DNA from: an uncultured Clostridia bacterium
Lineage (GTDB): Bacteria > Bacillota > Clostridia > TANB77 > CAG-508
DNA: 64,000 nt
Reading direction: 5' to 3'
Assembly: GCA_934182465.1 (NCBI GenBank)
Contig: CAKPRG010000003.1
Coordinates: 174,239 to 238,238, forward strand
The position numbers and the translations under genes are program-made. Position 1 is the first letter of the stretch, and each line of letters opens with the position of its first letter. This document shows, in pieces, positions 53,408 through 63,700 of the stretch. Below the pieces are notes generated by a model, which was given only the letters and a program-made list of their open reading frames with translations, did not search any database and was not told the origin of the DNA.

Positions 53408-53498
53408 CTTCTTTCAATTAGAGTGTTCCTTATATAATATGCCATATCATTCTAATAGTTTACCAAAAATGCAAAAATACTTTGCATTCATTATTAAA

Positions 53499-53550
53499 AT
53501 TGGCTTAAGCCTTTATATAAATAGTACCTGCTATGCACTTTCATATTACA
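53499..53550. repeat. Degraded family A palindrome
   Basis: GGCTTAAGCCTTTATATAA and TGCACTTTCATATTA correspond to the lead and arms of the family A hairpins, but pairing is largely lost. Confidence 0.45.
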
Positions 53551-53553
53551 GAA

Positions 53554-53602
53554 CAAATTTATATAACAAAAGTAAACATTATATTAATTGCAAAAGATAA
53601 AA
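53554..53602. repeat. Short dispersed repeat (copy 2)
   Basis: CAAATTTATATAACAAAAGT followed by AAACATTATATTAATTGC closely matches 46430-46478. It is intergenic, next to the tsf terminator. Confidence 0.55.
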
Positions 53603-53640
53603 AACACCAACTAGAAATACATCTAATTGGCGTTTTTTTT
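53600..53640 (-). terminator. Terminator of rpsB-tsf
   Basis: AACGCCAATTAGA / TCTAGTTGGTGTT (G-U pairs allowed) followed by TTTTT on the minus strand, about 50 bp after tsf. Confidence 0.8.
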
Positions 53641-53688
53641 GATTAACTATGTTAAATATCTTCATTTAAAACAATCTATTATTTAAAA

Positions 53689-54564
53689 CTATTTTAATTG
53701 TTTCATAACTTCTTCAGCAAAGTTTTCTTCTTTCTTTTCGATTCCTTCACCTTTTTCAAATCTTGCAAATCTTGCAATTTCTCCACCTTTGCTTGAAACC
53801 ATAGCTCCAACTTTAACACTTGGATCTTTTACAAATTCTTGATCTAATAAACAAATTTCTGAATAGAATTTTCCAATTCTTCCTTGAACCATTTTTTCTG
53901 CTATTTCAGCTGGTTTTCCTTCGTTCATAGCTTGAACTTTTAAGATTTCCATTTCTTTGTTTACAGCTTCTGCTGGAACTTCTTCTCTATTTAAGTATTC
54001 TGGTTTTGCAGCAGCAATTTGCATACATACATCTTTTGCTAATGCACTATCACCTTTTGATAATTCAACTAAAACTGCAATTTTTCCATCTCCATGAATA
54101 TAGCTTTCTACTAATCCTTCTGTTTCAAATCTTGCAAATCTTCTAATTGTCATGTTTTCTCCGATTGTTGCGATTTTGTCTGTTAAAGTTTCTTTTACAG
54201 TTTTGTCTGTATCCATATATTTTTCTGCTAATAAAGCTTCTACATCAGCTGGATTTGTTTTTGCAACTATTTCAGCTATATCTGCAACAAATGCTCTAAA
54301 TTCTTCGTTTTTAGCAACGAAATCTGTTTCAGCATTTACTTCAACAATAGCACCCATTTTTTTATCTTCTGAAACATAGCTACATACTAAACCTTCAGCT
54401 GCAACTCTTCCAGATTTTTTAGCAGCTTTTGCAATTCCTCTTTCTCTTAATAATTCTGCTGCTTTTTCCATATCTCCATCTGTTTCTGTTAAAACTTTTT
54501 TGCAGTCCATCATTCCTGCACCTGTTTTTTCTCTTAATTGTTTTACTAATTCTGCTGTAATCAT
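53689..54564 (-). CDS. tsf: Elongation factor Ts
   Basis: The 291-residue nucleotide exchange factor for EF-Tu has the N-terminal UBA-like ELREKTGAGMMDCKKVLTET, the core EVNAETDFVAKNEEF and the C-terminal dimer-like repeats. A GGAGG-type site precedes the ATG. It follows rpsB by about 110 bp, the standard rpsB-tsf pairing. Confidence 0.96.
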   Translation of the reverse strand: MITAELVKQLREKTGAGMMDCKKVLTETDGDMEKAAELLRERGIAKAAKKSGRVAAEGLVCSYVSEDKKMGAIVEVNAETDFVAKNEEFRAFVADIAEIVAKTNPADVEALLAEKYMDTDKTVKETLTDKIATIGENMTIRRFARFETEGLVESYIHGDGKIAVLVELSKGDSALAKDVCMQIAAAKPEYLNREEVPAEAVNKEMEILKVQAMNEGKPAEIAEKMVQGRIGKFYSEICLLDQEFVKDPSVKVGAMVSSKGGEIARFARFEKGEGIEKKEENFAEEVMKQLK

Positions 54565-54677
54565 TTTTTACCTCCTATATAATTTATATTTTAACAATTA
54601 TAATTTCTAATTTAAAATTAGGGTGGTTACAAATATATATAAAAATGCTCCACCCTTAATTTACTTAATATTTAAAA

Positions 54678-55454
54678 TTATTCAGCATCTTCTGATGCAA
54701 CTTGTTCCATATCTGTAGCTTCTTCTGCTTCAGCAACAGCTTCCATTTCATCAGCTTCAACTTCAGCATCTTCACCTTGTCTACCTTCTATAACTGCATT
54801 AGCTATAACATCAGCTATTAATTTAACAGCTCTTATAGCATCATCATTTCCAGGAATAGCATAATCTACTTCTTCTGGATTGCAGTTTGTATCTACTAAA
54901 CCAACTACTGGTATACCTAATTTTTTTGCTTCTAATACTGCAATTCTTTCTTTTTTAGGATCTACTACAAACATAACTCCTGGCATTTCTTTCATATCTT
55001 TGATTCCACCAAGATTTTTTTCTAGTTTTTCCATTTCATTTTTTAATCCGATAACTTCTTTTTTAGGTAACATATCGAATGTTCCGTTTTCTGACATTTC
55101 TTCTAATTCGTTTAATCTGTCAATTCTTCCTTCAATTGTTTTGAAGTTTGTAAGCATACCACCTAACCATCTTTGGTCAACATAGTACATATTACATTTT
55201 TGAGCAGCTTCTTTAATGCACTCTTGTGCTTGTTTTTTAGTTCCTACAAAAAGAACTGTTTTTCCTTCTTCTGCTTGTTCTTTAACGAATTTGTAAGCTT
55301 CGTCTAATTTTTTTGATGTTTTTTGTAAATCAATAATGTGAATACCATTTCTAGCTTGGAATATATATTCAGCCATTTTTGGATCCCATCTTCTTGTTTG
55401 ATGTCCGAAATGAACACCTGCTTCAAGTAATTGTTTCATTGCAACTACTGCCAT
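54678..55454 (-). CDS. rpsB: 30S ribosomal protein S2
   Basis: The protein has 258 residues starting MAVVAMKQLLEAGVHFGHQ, with an AAGGAGG site upstream. A longer reading would start before that site. Typical S2 segments are TRRWDPKMAEYIFQARNGIHIIDL, LFVGTKKQA, VDQRWLGGMLTNF and GLVDTNCNPEEVDY. The C-terminal tail is unusually acidic (Glu/Ala-rich, ~30 residues). It is cotranscribed with tsf. Confidence 0.96.
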   Translation of the reverse strand: MAVVAMKQLLEAGVHFGHQTRRWDPKMAEYIFQARNGIHIIDLQKTSKKLDEAYKFVKEQAEEGKTVLFVGTKKQAQECIKEAAQKCNMYYVDQRWLGGMLTNFKTIEGRIDRLNELEEMSENGTFDMLPKKEVIGLKNEMEKLEKNLGGIKDMKEMPGVMFVVDPKKERIAVLEAKKLGIPVVGLVDTNCNPEEVDYAIPGNDDAIRAVKLIADVIANAVIEGRQGEDAEVEADEMEAVAEAEEATDMEQVASEDAE

Positions 55455-55577
55455 TTTAATTTCCTCCTTAAATTGTTTTTTACACCCGCATATTTTTAAC
55501 ATTTAAGAACACTATAACTTAAAATTGATATAGCACAATCCTAAACTAAATGTGCGTGATTTTTTTAATACTATGAT

Positions 55578-55606
55578 AGTATAACAGATTTTTGTAGCAT
55601 TTTCAA
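55578..55606 (-). promoter_or_regulatory. Promoter of rpsB-tsf with a ~115-nt leader
   Basis: TTGAAA, 17 bp, TATACT on the minus strand. The leader (55455-55570) contains a GCACA/TGTGC hairpin and could carry an S2 autoregulatory structure. That is not proven here. Confidence 0.6.
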
Positions 55607-55713
55607 GTGTTTTTTATAATTTATTTATTATTCTCTAAAATTTGCTTTTTTTCTTACAAATTGCACTCACTTTACAGAATTGCATTTAATTTTCAATATT
55701 CTTCAATTTACAA

Positions 55714-56262
55714 TTATTCTCCAAAATGAACAACTTTTGTAATTATACTTAATATTTTTGTAGCATTTTTCTTTGCAAATTCTTTTGTTATTGCCTTACC
55801 ACCAATTGTTAAAGCAGCAATTATAGCACTTAATATAAATTGAATATATGTACCAATTCCAAAAGATTCACTAAGTTTTAATGCAATCATTGTACCAATA
55901 GCACCACTAATAACACCACAAATATCACCTACAACGTCGTTACAAATATTTGAAACTTTAGCAGAATTTCTAATTAATTTTATTGCTGTTTTTGCTCCTT
56001 TTATTTTTTTAGAAGCTTTTGCATGAAATTCCTCTTCTTTTGCTATAGTAACAGCTACACCTATTAAGTCAAATAATATACCTAATAATATAACTAATAT
56101 TAAAACTACAATACCTGGCAATACATCTAATTTAGATATTGCTGTATTGGAAAAATATGCAAAAAACATTGATAAAAAGAAAGCTATAACGGTTATTGTT
56201 AATGCCCATTTTAAAGGACTTTCCTTTTTAGTTTTGTTTTTCGATTTACTTTTTTCTTTCAA
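55714..56262 (-). CDS. OapA-like membrane protein, partner of the upstream OLE RNA
   Basis: The 182-residue protein has a very basic N-terminus (KEKSKSKNKTKKE) and about four transmembrane helices. A basic cytoplasmic loop (AKASKKIKGAKTAIKLIRN) is followed by a D-x3-D motif at Asp109 and Asp113 (NDVVGDICG) near a membrane helix. Size, charge, topology and the D-x3-D motif match OapA, which binds OLE RNA and holds it at the membrane. Homologues are sometimes labelled CorB-like. The start is a TTG eight bases after AAGGAG. The nearby ATG is out of frame. It lies directly downstream of the structured RNA on the same strand. Confidence 0.78.
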   Translation of the reverse strand: MKEKSKSKNKTKKESPLKWALTITVIAFFLSMFFAYFSNTAISKLDVLPGIVVLILVILLGILFDLIGVAVTIAKEEEFHAKASKKIKGAKTAIKLIRNSAKVSNICNDVVGDICGVISGAIGTMIALKLSESFGIGTYIQFILSAIIAALTIGGKAITKEFAKKNATKILSIITKVVHFGE

Positions 56263-56281
56263 AATTCATTCTCCTTAATCT

Positions 56282-56322
56282 AAAAAAATATTATTCAAAT
56301 TGTTCAGAATTCAAATAATATT
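56282..56322 (-). terminator. Hairpin terminator between the structured RNA and oapA
   Basis: AATATTATT / AATAATATT with a second 4-bp inner stem, followed by seven T on the minus strand. It would define the 3' end of the RNA near 56283, leaving oapA to be expressed by read-through. Confidence 0.65.
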
Positions 56323-56888
56323 TCTACATTTAATATTTAAAATCTTAAGTTGGTAGAGATGCAAGTAAATTTTACGGTTTAAGGTCTAGCAGAATTTCTC
56401 TGTTTTTCACTAAGCATTACTACTTAGCCGTTTCCATTTAAGAAAAACACCTTGTAGAAAAAGGAGCTAGATCGCCACTGAAGCCGTACCTTAATCCTTA
56501 CAACTCTTCACCCTTGATTTAGAGCAAACATTCTAGAAAATTTCTTTGAATATGATTAACTTATTCTTAGTCTCTTTTGCAAAACGTGTTTCATAGAAGC
56601 TATGTAAAATGCCTAATCCCCAAGAATCACTCAAGACAGATACCACAACCTATATAATAGATAAAACATATAGATTTGTACTTAAGGTTTTTTTTACTCA
56701 AGTCTCAACGAAAGTAGGAATCAACTGTATGCCATTACAATCTATCCTAAATTCTTTACTCTCTAAGCCCACGCAAAACTGGGCGTAATGCGCAAAACTT
56801 AAAAAACTTCGATTTAAGTGATACCTTTCTAGTAGATTTTTAGCCCTACCCTCTTAATAAGTTCATACACTAGAATAATGCACCAACA
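56283..56888 (-). ncRNA. OLE RNA (ornate, large structured RNA)
   Basis: A ~600-nt minus-strand transcript unit with its own promoter and terminator has visibly higher G+C than its surroundings and no ORF. It contains many local helices, for example TTCTAGT/ACTAGAA near the 5' end (56827-56875), GCCCA/TGGGC, CATAG/CTATG and CTAAG/CTTAG (56410-56427). OLE RNA is about 600 nt, occurs in anaerobic and extremophilic Firmicutes, localises to the membrane, and usually lies directly upstream of oapA, exactly as here. I recognise it from size, fold complexity and this neighbour rather than from an alignment. RNase P RNA, tmRNA and ROOL were considered and do not fit as well. Confidence 0.75.
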
Positions 56889-56894
56889 ATTATA

Positions 56895-56923
56895 AGTATA
56901 ACATCAAATATAATTTATTTCAA
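56895..56923 (-). promoter_or_regulatory. Promoter of the OLE RNA
   Basis: TTGAAA, 17 bp, TATACT on the minus strand, placing the RNA start near 56888. A second TATAAT sits a few bases downstream. Confidence 0.65.
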
Positions 56924-57039
56924 ATTTCACTTTTGCCTTATTTTTCCTTTTTAAAATCGAAAAAAACTTTTACCTTATTTTATTCCTTTATATCTTTTCT
57001 AAACTCTTTTTTTCTCGTTTTTTCTTTAAATTACAATAT

Positions 57040-57663
57040 CTAACTTTGTTTTATTCCTGCTTTTACAACAATTCTTTTTCCATTTTTATTATTGCAAGTT
57101 ATTAAAGTTAATTCTTTTTCATATTTTCCACTATATTCCAAACAAGACAAGTCTTCTGAATTACTTTCATAAATATTGTTTACAATATATACATATTTTT
57201 TATCTTGTAAATCCTGTAAAATTACTTCATCACCTATTTCAAGTTTATTTAATTTTCCAAAAAATCTTTCATCATTATAATTATGGCCTGTTAATCCTAT
57301 GTTGCCTTTTTCTTCTAAGCTATTGCCATAAAACTTGCAAATTGATATCTTTAGCAACTCTTCATTATATTCATTAAAAACCATATAATCTAAATTAATT
57401 TTAGGAATTTTTATTTTTCCTAAAATCACAGATTTATTACTTGTTAGATTTTGCGTACTATACAACTTTTGTGTATTTAATGTTTGTAAATATAATTGAT
57501 TTATTTTTTCTTCTTGTTTTGAATTATAGAAAAAAGATACTATATAAATAAAAATTAGTATTAATAAAATTAGTGATATTACAAAAATCATATAAAATTT
57601 ATTTTTATTTGATTTTCTATTTAGATTTTTATTTTTTAAACTCGTTACTAAAATTTGATTCAT
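57040..57663 (-). CDS. Sortase (class D/E-like transpeptidase)
   Basis: The 207-residue protein has an N-terminal membrane anchor (FYMIFVISLILLILIFIYIV) and a sortase domain. The domain has the catalytic His in LTGHNYNDERF, the catalytic Cys in LTLITCNN and the Arg in GKRIVVKAG. Sortases attach secreted proteins to the wall or polymerise pilins after cleaving an LPxTG-type signal. No substrate with such a signal is seen in this window. It stands alone, divergent from the U32 gene. Confidence 0.9.
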   Translation of the reverse strand: MNQILVTSLKNKNLNRKSNKNKFYMIFVISLILLILIFIYIVSFFYNSKQEEKINQLYLQTLNTQKLYSTQNLTSNKSVILGKIKIPKINLDYMVFNEYNEELLKISICKFYGNSLEEKGNIGLTGHNYNDERFFGKLNKLEIGDEVILQDLQDKKYVYIVNNIYESNSEDLSCLEYSGKYEKELTLITCNNKNGKRIVVKAGIKQS

Positions 57664-57674
57664 ATTTTAATTAT

Positions 57675-57703
57675 TTGTAATTTTATGTTAATTATGCTAT
57701 AAT
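57675..57703 (+). promoter_or_regulatory. Promoter of the U32 peptidase gene
   Basis: TTGTAA, 17 bp, TATAAT, about 44 bp before the ATG. Confidence 0.65.
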
Positions 57704-57746
57704 AATAATCGATTTTAAATTAAATAAAAATAAAAAAAGGAGTTTT

Positions 57747-60266
57747 ATGAAAGTTCCAGAATTACTTTCTCCTGTCGGAGATTTAGAATGTTTAAAAGCT
57801 GCCGTACAAAACGGAGCAAATACAGTTTATTTAGGTGCTAGTAGCTTTAATGCTAGAGCTAGAGCAACAAATTTTAATAATGAAAATTTAAAAGAAGCAA
57901 TATTATATGCAAAATTAAGAAATGTAAAAGTAAATTTAACTTTAAATACTTTATTAAAAGAAGATGAATTAAATGAAGCTATTTCTTTAGCTGTTTTTGC
58001 ATATAATTGTGGTGTTGACGCAATTATTATCCAAGATTTAGGATTGGCTAAATTTTTACATACAAATTACCCAGAAATAACTTTGCATGCAAGTACTCAA
58101 ATGACAGTTCACAATCTTGAAGGAGTAAAACAATTAGAAGCTTTTGGATTTAAACGTGTTGTTTTATCTCGTGAGCTTTCAATTTCAGAAATCGAATATA
58201 TTAGAAAAAACACAAATGTTGAATTAGAAGTTTTTATACATGGAGCTCTTTGTATATCATATTCTGGTCAATGCTTATTTTCTAGTATGGTTGGTAATCG
58301 TTCTGGAAATCGTGGAATGTGTGCTCAACCTTGCAGACTTCCATATGAACTTTATTCTAACAAAAATTTACTAGACAAAGGATTTTTATTAAGCCCTCGT
58401 GACCAATCAGCTATTGATTTTTTACCTGCACTTATAAAAAGTGGTATAGATTGTTTTAAAATTGAAGGAAGATTAAAAGCTCCAGAATATGTTGCTACTG
58501 TTACAAAAATTTATAGAAAGTATATAGATTTTATTATAAAAAATATTAATTTATCAGATGAAGAATTAATCAACAAAATTCATACAATGATTGAAATACC
58601 TAATGAAATTACTGGTCTTTCTGATAAAGAAGAACTTTTACAAGTATTCAATAGAGGTAATTTCTCTAAAGGACACTTTGAAAATGCACCAAATACAAAA
58701 TTAATCTATTCAAAAAAGCCAAACAATATGGGATTATATCTTGGAAAAATACAAAATTTTAATGCTCAAAAAGGTCATATTACTTTAAAATTAGAAAATT
58801 CAGTCTCTGTTGGTGATAGAATTTCTATTAATAATGAAAATTACACAGTTTCTGAACTTATGATAAAAAATAAAAATTATCCAACTTTAGATTCAGGAAA
58901 TAAAGTAACTCTTGGAAGAATGAAAGGTAATATTTCAAACGGAATGTCTGTATTTAGAATTGAAAACAAAAAACTAAGTACTTTTGCTCAATCAACTTTT
59001 AATTCTGAAAAAGAATTATTAAATATTCCATTTGATGCTGAAATAATAATAAAAAAAGGATTGCCTATCAAGTTGACTGTATCTGGTAAAACTGGATTTT
59101 ACAAAAATTTAAAAGTAACTATTGATAGCAATATTATTCCAGAAACTGCTGAAAATCAACCTGTTTCAAAAGAAAAAATTATAGCTCAACTTTCAAAAAC
59201 TGGAAACACACCTTTCTGCTTTGAAAATATTAATATAGATTTAGAAAATAACTTATTCATTCCTAAGATCAGTTCACTTAACGAACTTAGAAGAAATGCT
59301 TTTGCTGAATTGGAAAATAAAGTAAAAGAAATTTATACATTTAATATAAATGACGGTAAAAATGTTAGTGAAAATGCTATTACTAATAATATTATTGGTA
59401 GTAGTGATGAAAATAAAAATAATAATGATTATAATAACAATGATAGTGTAACAGCTCTATCTCCTGTCTCTTTACCTAGTATTTCTTTATTATTAAATAT
59501 ATTAAATAAAAACTTTAACTATGCAGAGCTTACAGGAATTGATGCTCTTTATATACCTTATAAATACTTTTTAAATTCTAGTTATGATTATACATTAGAA
59601 ACTTTGTGTGATAAATTTAAAGTATTTTTATATATGCCATCAATTATGAGAGAAAACTATTTTAGAGCATTAAAAAACACAATTGAAAAATCACTTAAAC
59701 TTGGAATAAAAGGTTTTGTTATATCTCATATTTCACAAATCGAATCTTTGAGAAAATACAATTTACCTGTTATTGGAAACTATACTTTAAATGTTTACAA
59801 TAACGAAAGTATTAAAACTTTAAAAGATTTTGGATTAGTGAAATTTACTCCATCTGTTGAATTAGAAAAAGTTGATTTGCTAGAGTTGTTAAACTTAGCA
59901 AGCTTACCTTCAGAATTAATAGTTTATGGAAACACACCTTTAATGACTAACAATTATTGCTATTTAGGAAAAAGTAATCGTTGTTATAAAGATTGCAAAA
60001 AGCTATGTTTAGAAAATTCTAAATTTTATTTAAAAGATCGTCTTGGTTTTGAATTTAGAATTGTTCCAGATAACACTTGCACAATAACTACTATATACAA
60101 CAGCAAAATTACTTCTATTAATTATACTGATTTTATTAATAAAATTAATAGTGTTAGAATTGATATTCTGGATGAAAATTTAGATGACATTCAAAAAATT
60201 ATAAATAATGTAAAGAAAAATGAAAGATTTGAAGGAAAAGATTTCACAAATGGAAAAATAAAATAA
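57747..60266 (+). CDS. U32 family protein, RlhA-like 23S rRNA hydroxylation factor
   Basis: The 839-residue protein begins with the U32 TIM-barrel (PELLSPVGDLECLKAAVQNG, LHASTQMTVHN) and its Fe-S cysteine set in GALCISYSGQCLFS and GMCAQPCRLPYEL. A DUF3656-type middle domain follows (~390-510). The C-terminal region has a further Cys-rich segment (CYLGKSNRCYKDCKKLC). This layout matches E. coli RlhA, which makes 5-hydroxycytidine in 23S rRNA. A linker at ~545-575 is Asn/Asp-rich. AAAAAGGAG precedes the ATG. Confidence 0.87.
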   Translation: MKVPELLSPVGDLECLKAAVQNGANTVYLGASSFNARARATNFNNENLKEAILYAKLRNVKVNLTLNTLLKEDELNEAISLAVFAYNCGVDAIIIQDLGLAKFLHTNYPEITLHASTQMTVHNLEGVKQLEAFGFKRVVLSRELSISEIEYIRKNTNVELEVFIHGALCISYSGQCLFSSMVGNRSGNRGMCAQPCRLPYELYSNKNLLDKGFLLSPRDQSAIDFLPALIKSGIDCFKIEGRLKAPEYVATVTKIYRKYIDFIIKNINLSDEELINKIHTMIEIPNEITGLSDKEELLQVFNRGNFSKGHFENAPNTKLIYSKKPNNMGLYLGKIQNFNAQKGHITLKLENSVSVGDRISINNENYTVSELMIKNKNYPTLDSGNKVTLGRMKGNISNGMSVFRIENKKLSTFAQSTFNSEKELLNIPFDAEIIIKKGLPIKLTVSGKTGFYKNLKVTIDSNIIPETAENQPVSKEKIIAQLSKTGNTPFCFENINIDLENNLFIPKISSLNELRRNAFAELENKVKEIYTFNINDGKNVSENAITNNIIGSSDENKNNNDYNNNDSVTALSPVSLPSISLLLNILNKNFNYAELTGIDALYIPYKYFLNSSYDYTLETLCDKFKVFLYMPSIMRENYFRALKNTIEKSLKLGIKGFVISHISQIESLRKYNLPVIGNYTLNVYNNESIKTLKDFGLVKFTPSVELEKVDLLELLNLASLPSELIVYGNTPLMTNNYCYLGKSNRCYKDCKKLCLENSKFYLKDRLGFEFRIVPDNTCTITTIYNSKITSINYTDFINKINSVRIDILDENLDDIQKIINNVKKNERFEGKDFTNGKIK

Positions 60267-60290
60267 ACCTTTTATATAAAGGTTTATTTT
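60260..60290 (+). terminator. Terminator of the U32 gene
   Basis: AAAATAAACCTTT / AAAGGTTTATTTT, a near-perfect palindrome at the stop codon. Confidence 0.85.
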
Positions 60291-60367
60291 ATTCTTATCT
60301 ATTATTACTTTCTTTTAACAATAACATTCTTATTTAATATATCTGCTTTAGTACATTAATTATCATT

Positions 60368-60607
60368 TTAAATTTGAGCATCATAATCTGGATTATCTTG
60401 ATATATTTTTAAATCAGCCTCATCTTGTGAAGAATGGATTAGATTATCATTTTCATCATATAAATAATATGTATTTTCAACACTATTATATACAACTTCT
60501 GATTCTGCTACAGTTTGTCTACTCTTTTTATTATTAACATTATATAAAAATATTGCAAATATAATAACTACAAGTATTCCCAAAATTAATATCATTTTTT
60601 TATTCAT
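60368..60607 (-). CDS. Small membrane-anchored protein of unknown function
   Basis: The 79-residue protein has an N-terminal transmembrane segment (MILILGILVVIIFAIFLYN) and a short acidic outer domain (YYLYDENDNLIHSSQDEADL). I recognise no family. It lies 100 bp downstream of the pilin-like LRR gene on the same strand and may be cotranscribed with it. Confidence 0.6.
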   Translation of the reverse strand: MNKKMILILGILVVIIFAIFLYNVNNKKSRQTVAESEVVYNSVENTYYLYDENDNLIHSSQDEADLKIYQDNPDYDAQI

Positions 60608-60707
60608 TTAAAGATTTCACCTCTTATTTTATTAAAATTTTATAATATATTTTTTACTACCACAATTTGTTCAAAAAAACTTGAAATATTTGAAATGCAA
60701 TAGTTTG

Positions 60708-63700
60708 TTATTTTTTCAAACTGCTCCAATTAGTTCCTGAGCCAGTTAAAATTGTATTATCTATAATTCCACTATTATTAGAAATATCTAATGTTTTTAA
60801 TTTAGCATTTTTATTTAAAGTTGTAAAAATTTCCAACACATTATATCTTATTTGTTTTCCATTTGAATCTATATAAGTTGATGTGTCTGTAAGCGAATTA
60901 CTACTTATATTCAAATTTTCCAAATTTACTAAATTTTGCATTCCATTAATTCCAGATGAAATAAAGTTTCTTGATAAATTAACTGTTGTTAAATTATTAA
61001 GTCCATTAAATGCACTTACATCTGTTATTGCATTGTCTGTCATACTTATAGTTGTTAAATTAGTTAAATTAGAAATTGCCGAAATATCTGCAACATTTGT
61101 ATTATATACTTGTAAGGTATTTAAACTTTTCAAATCAGAAATGCAATTCAAATCTTTTAAAGTAAGCCAATTAAAATGAATTGTTTTTAAGCTTGATAAA
61201 TCTTTTAAATTATTAAGTGTATTTATATTTGTGTAATTAACTTTTCCTGTCCACTGTGCACCTGTTACTTTTAAAATATTTAATGCAGTGCAACCTTTTA
61301 ACACTCCAAAATCTGTCACTCTGGAATTATAAAATATTTCTAAATTTGTTAATTTCTTACATTTATTAGCTAATTCAGACAATAAACTTTGAATATTAGA
61401 ATTTTCTCTAAAATATACTTGTGCCAATTTTGAATCAGTTGGCAATTCATATTTAGTATTATTTGCAGTTGAAGTCAAATATGTAACAGAATTTGGTAAT
61501 TTTACTGTGCCAAGTGTAATATATTGAAAAGTTACACCAACTAATTTTGTGCATTTTGTTAAATCTAAATCAAAGTTTGTATTATAGTAACTATAACTCT
61601 GCATTCCAAATGCTAAGTTTGTTATATTGGTACAATTTTCTAAAGTTTTTAATACTGTTGTATTATTGCAAATTAATGAACTACAATGTGCACCCAAAAT
61701 GTGACTTGTTGTTCCTTCTGAACTTGGCGTTGCGCCACTTTTTGCTAATCTGTTTATTGTATTTTGCATTTTGCTAAGATCTATATTAGAATTATTTATT
61801 GCAAGTACACCTAGCTTTTGATTATTTTCTAATAAAGTCATACCTGTAGTTCCTTCTGTTGTTACCAAAGTATTTCTTAAATCAAGCATAACAATATTAG
61901 GTATTTTACTTATAAAGGTCATATTACTAAATTTTATATTATATAAAGATAATTCTGTTAATTTTGTAAAATTTGGTAATACTTCATTTAATAAATTATT
62001 TAGTTCATTTTCATTCAAATTTGTCCCTGCATCATTTGTAAAAGTTGTATTATATAAACTCAAATAAGTTAAATTTATACAATTTTTTAAAGATTTAAAT
62101 TGTGATACTGTTATTTTTTGAGAACTTAAATCTAATTTTTTTATATTATTATCAATTAAACTTAAACTATATTTTGAAGAATATACTGTATTTTTAGCAT
62201 TTTTTATAAAATCTTTTATTTCAGCCATATCTTCATCATTAATAGTTTCAATTCCATCTAAATATAGATATTTTAAGCTTGTACATTCTTTAAGATAACT
62301 AATCCATTTTATTTTGTTACCTTTTAAATCTAACCAATATAATTTTTTATTTCCAGCAATTGCACTTAAAACATCTACTTCTGAATTTTTACTATCTGTA
62401 GTATCATTTAGTTGGTTAGTTGACATATTTAAATATGTTAAATTATTTTTATTTTCTAATCCCCTCATTGATGTTATTTGATTGTTCTGTGCTCTTATAT
62501 AATATAAATTAGAAAAATCAGCCAAGACCTCTATACTAGTAATTTTATTGTCATTTATATATAAATATTTTATCGCATTTTTAGTTGTTTGAGTTAATTT
62601 TTTAAGACCAGATATGTCTGTTAAATTTGTAGTTTCTGACTGGGTACTTCTATATGTAGGTTCATTAAAAAAATATTCAACATTAGCGTCATACTTTGCA
62701 AAAAATCCCAAATAATTCAAGTTAGGCAAATCATAATTCGAAAGACCTTCTCCTAATTTATTTACTTCATCATTTGTAGCATATAGGAAATACAATCTTT
62801 TTAATTTACTACCTAATTTTCCAATTGCAGAATAATCACCAATTGTAGAACTTTTTATAAAAATGTAATCCAATTTTGAACAATTTTCAATTCCAGTCAA
62901 ATTACTTAAATTAACATTTTCAAGTGTTAATTTTTCTAAACTATATAAATTATATATATCATTTAAACTATTTATACCTGTATTGCTATCTATAGTAATA
63001 TTTTTAATTCCAGATACTTCTTGTGAAGATAATTTTCCATCTCCATTTGTATCAAAATTTGAAAGTAATTTACCTAATCCTGCATTTAAATCACTTATTA
63101 CTGTTCTAGAAGGTTCATCTTCATCCAAATTGCTATCATCTATTCCCATTATTGAATCTTTACCATTTGAACAATAATATACTTCTAGATTTGAAGTAAC
63201 TCCATATACATCTTCTAGTTTCAAATAATTTGTATAATTTGCAGTTTTTCCATTTAACTCTCCACCTTTTATTTGATTTTTTATTTCTTCTGGCAAATTA
63301 TTTTTTTGTATCAAATATAAAGCTTTTCCTTCGCTATCAACTATATAGTTCAAACTTCCATATCCATTATTAGCTGGTTGATATATCCAATCTGCTCCCA
63401 ATTTCATAATTCCTACAATTTTATTATTTTCATTTTCTAAATTATCATAATTAGTAACATACATTTGATTAAGCCAGTCTTCTAAAACTGCACAACTCTG
63501 TACATAAGTTGCATTTTGTGCCTGTGTAATTATGCCATTATCGCCTATTGTTGCATTTAAACTTACACCTGCTAAAATCAACATTACTATTATTGAAATT
63601 ACTAAAGCTATTAATGTAATACCAGTTTGTTTTTTGTTTTTCCTATTGATATTATTATTAAAAATCTTTTTTTCATTAATATCACACTTGACTTGAAATG

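Noticed and set aside
56283..56888. RNase P RNA, tmRNA or ROOL as the identity of the structured RNA
   Set aside because: No tRNA-like ends or tag-peptide frame as in tmRNA, and no recognisable GAAAGTCC/ACAGAAA elements of RNase P RNA. ROOL lies in phage or tRNA contexts, whereas the adjacent D-x3-D membrane protein points to OLE.
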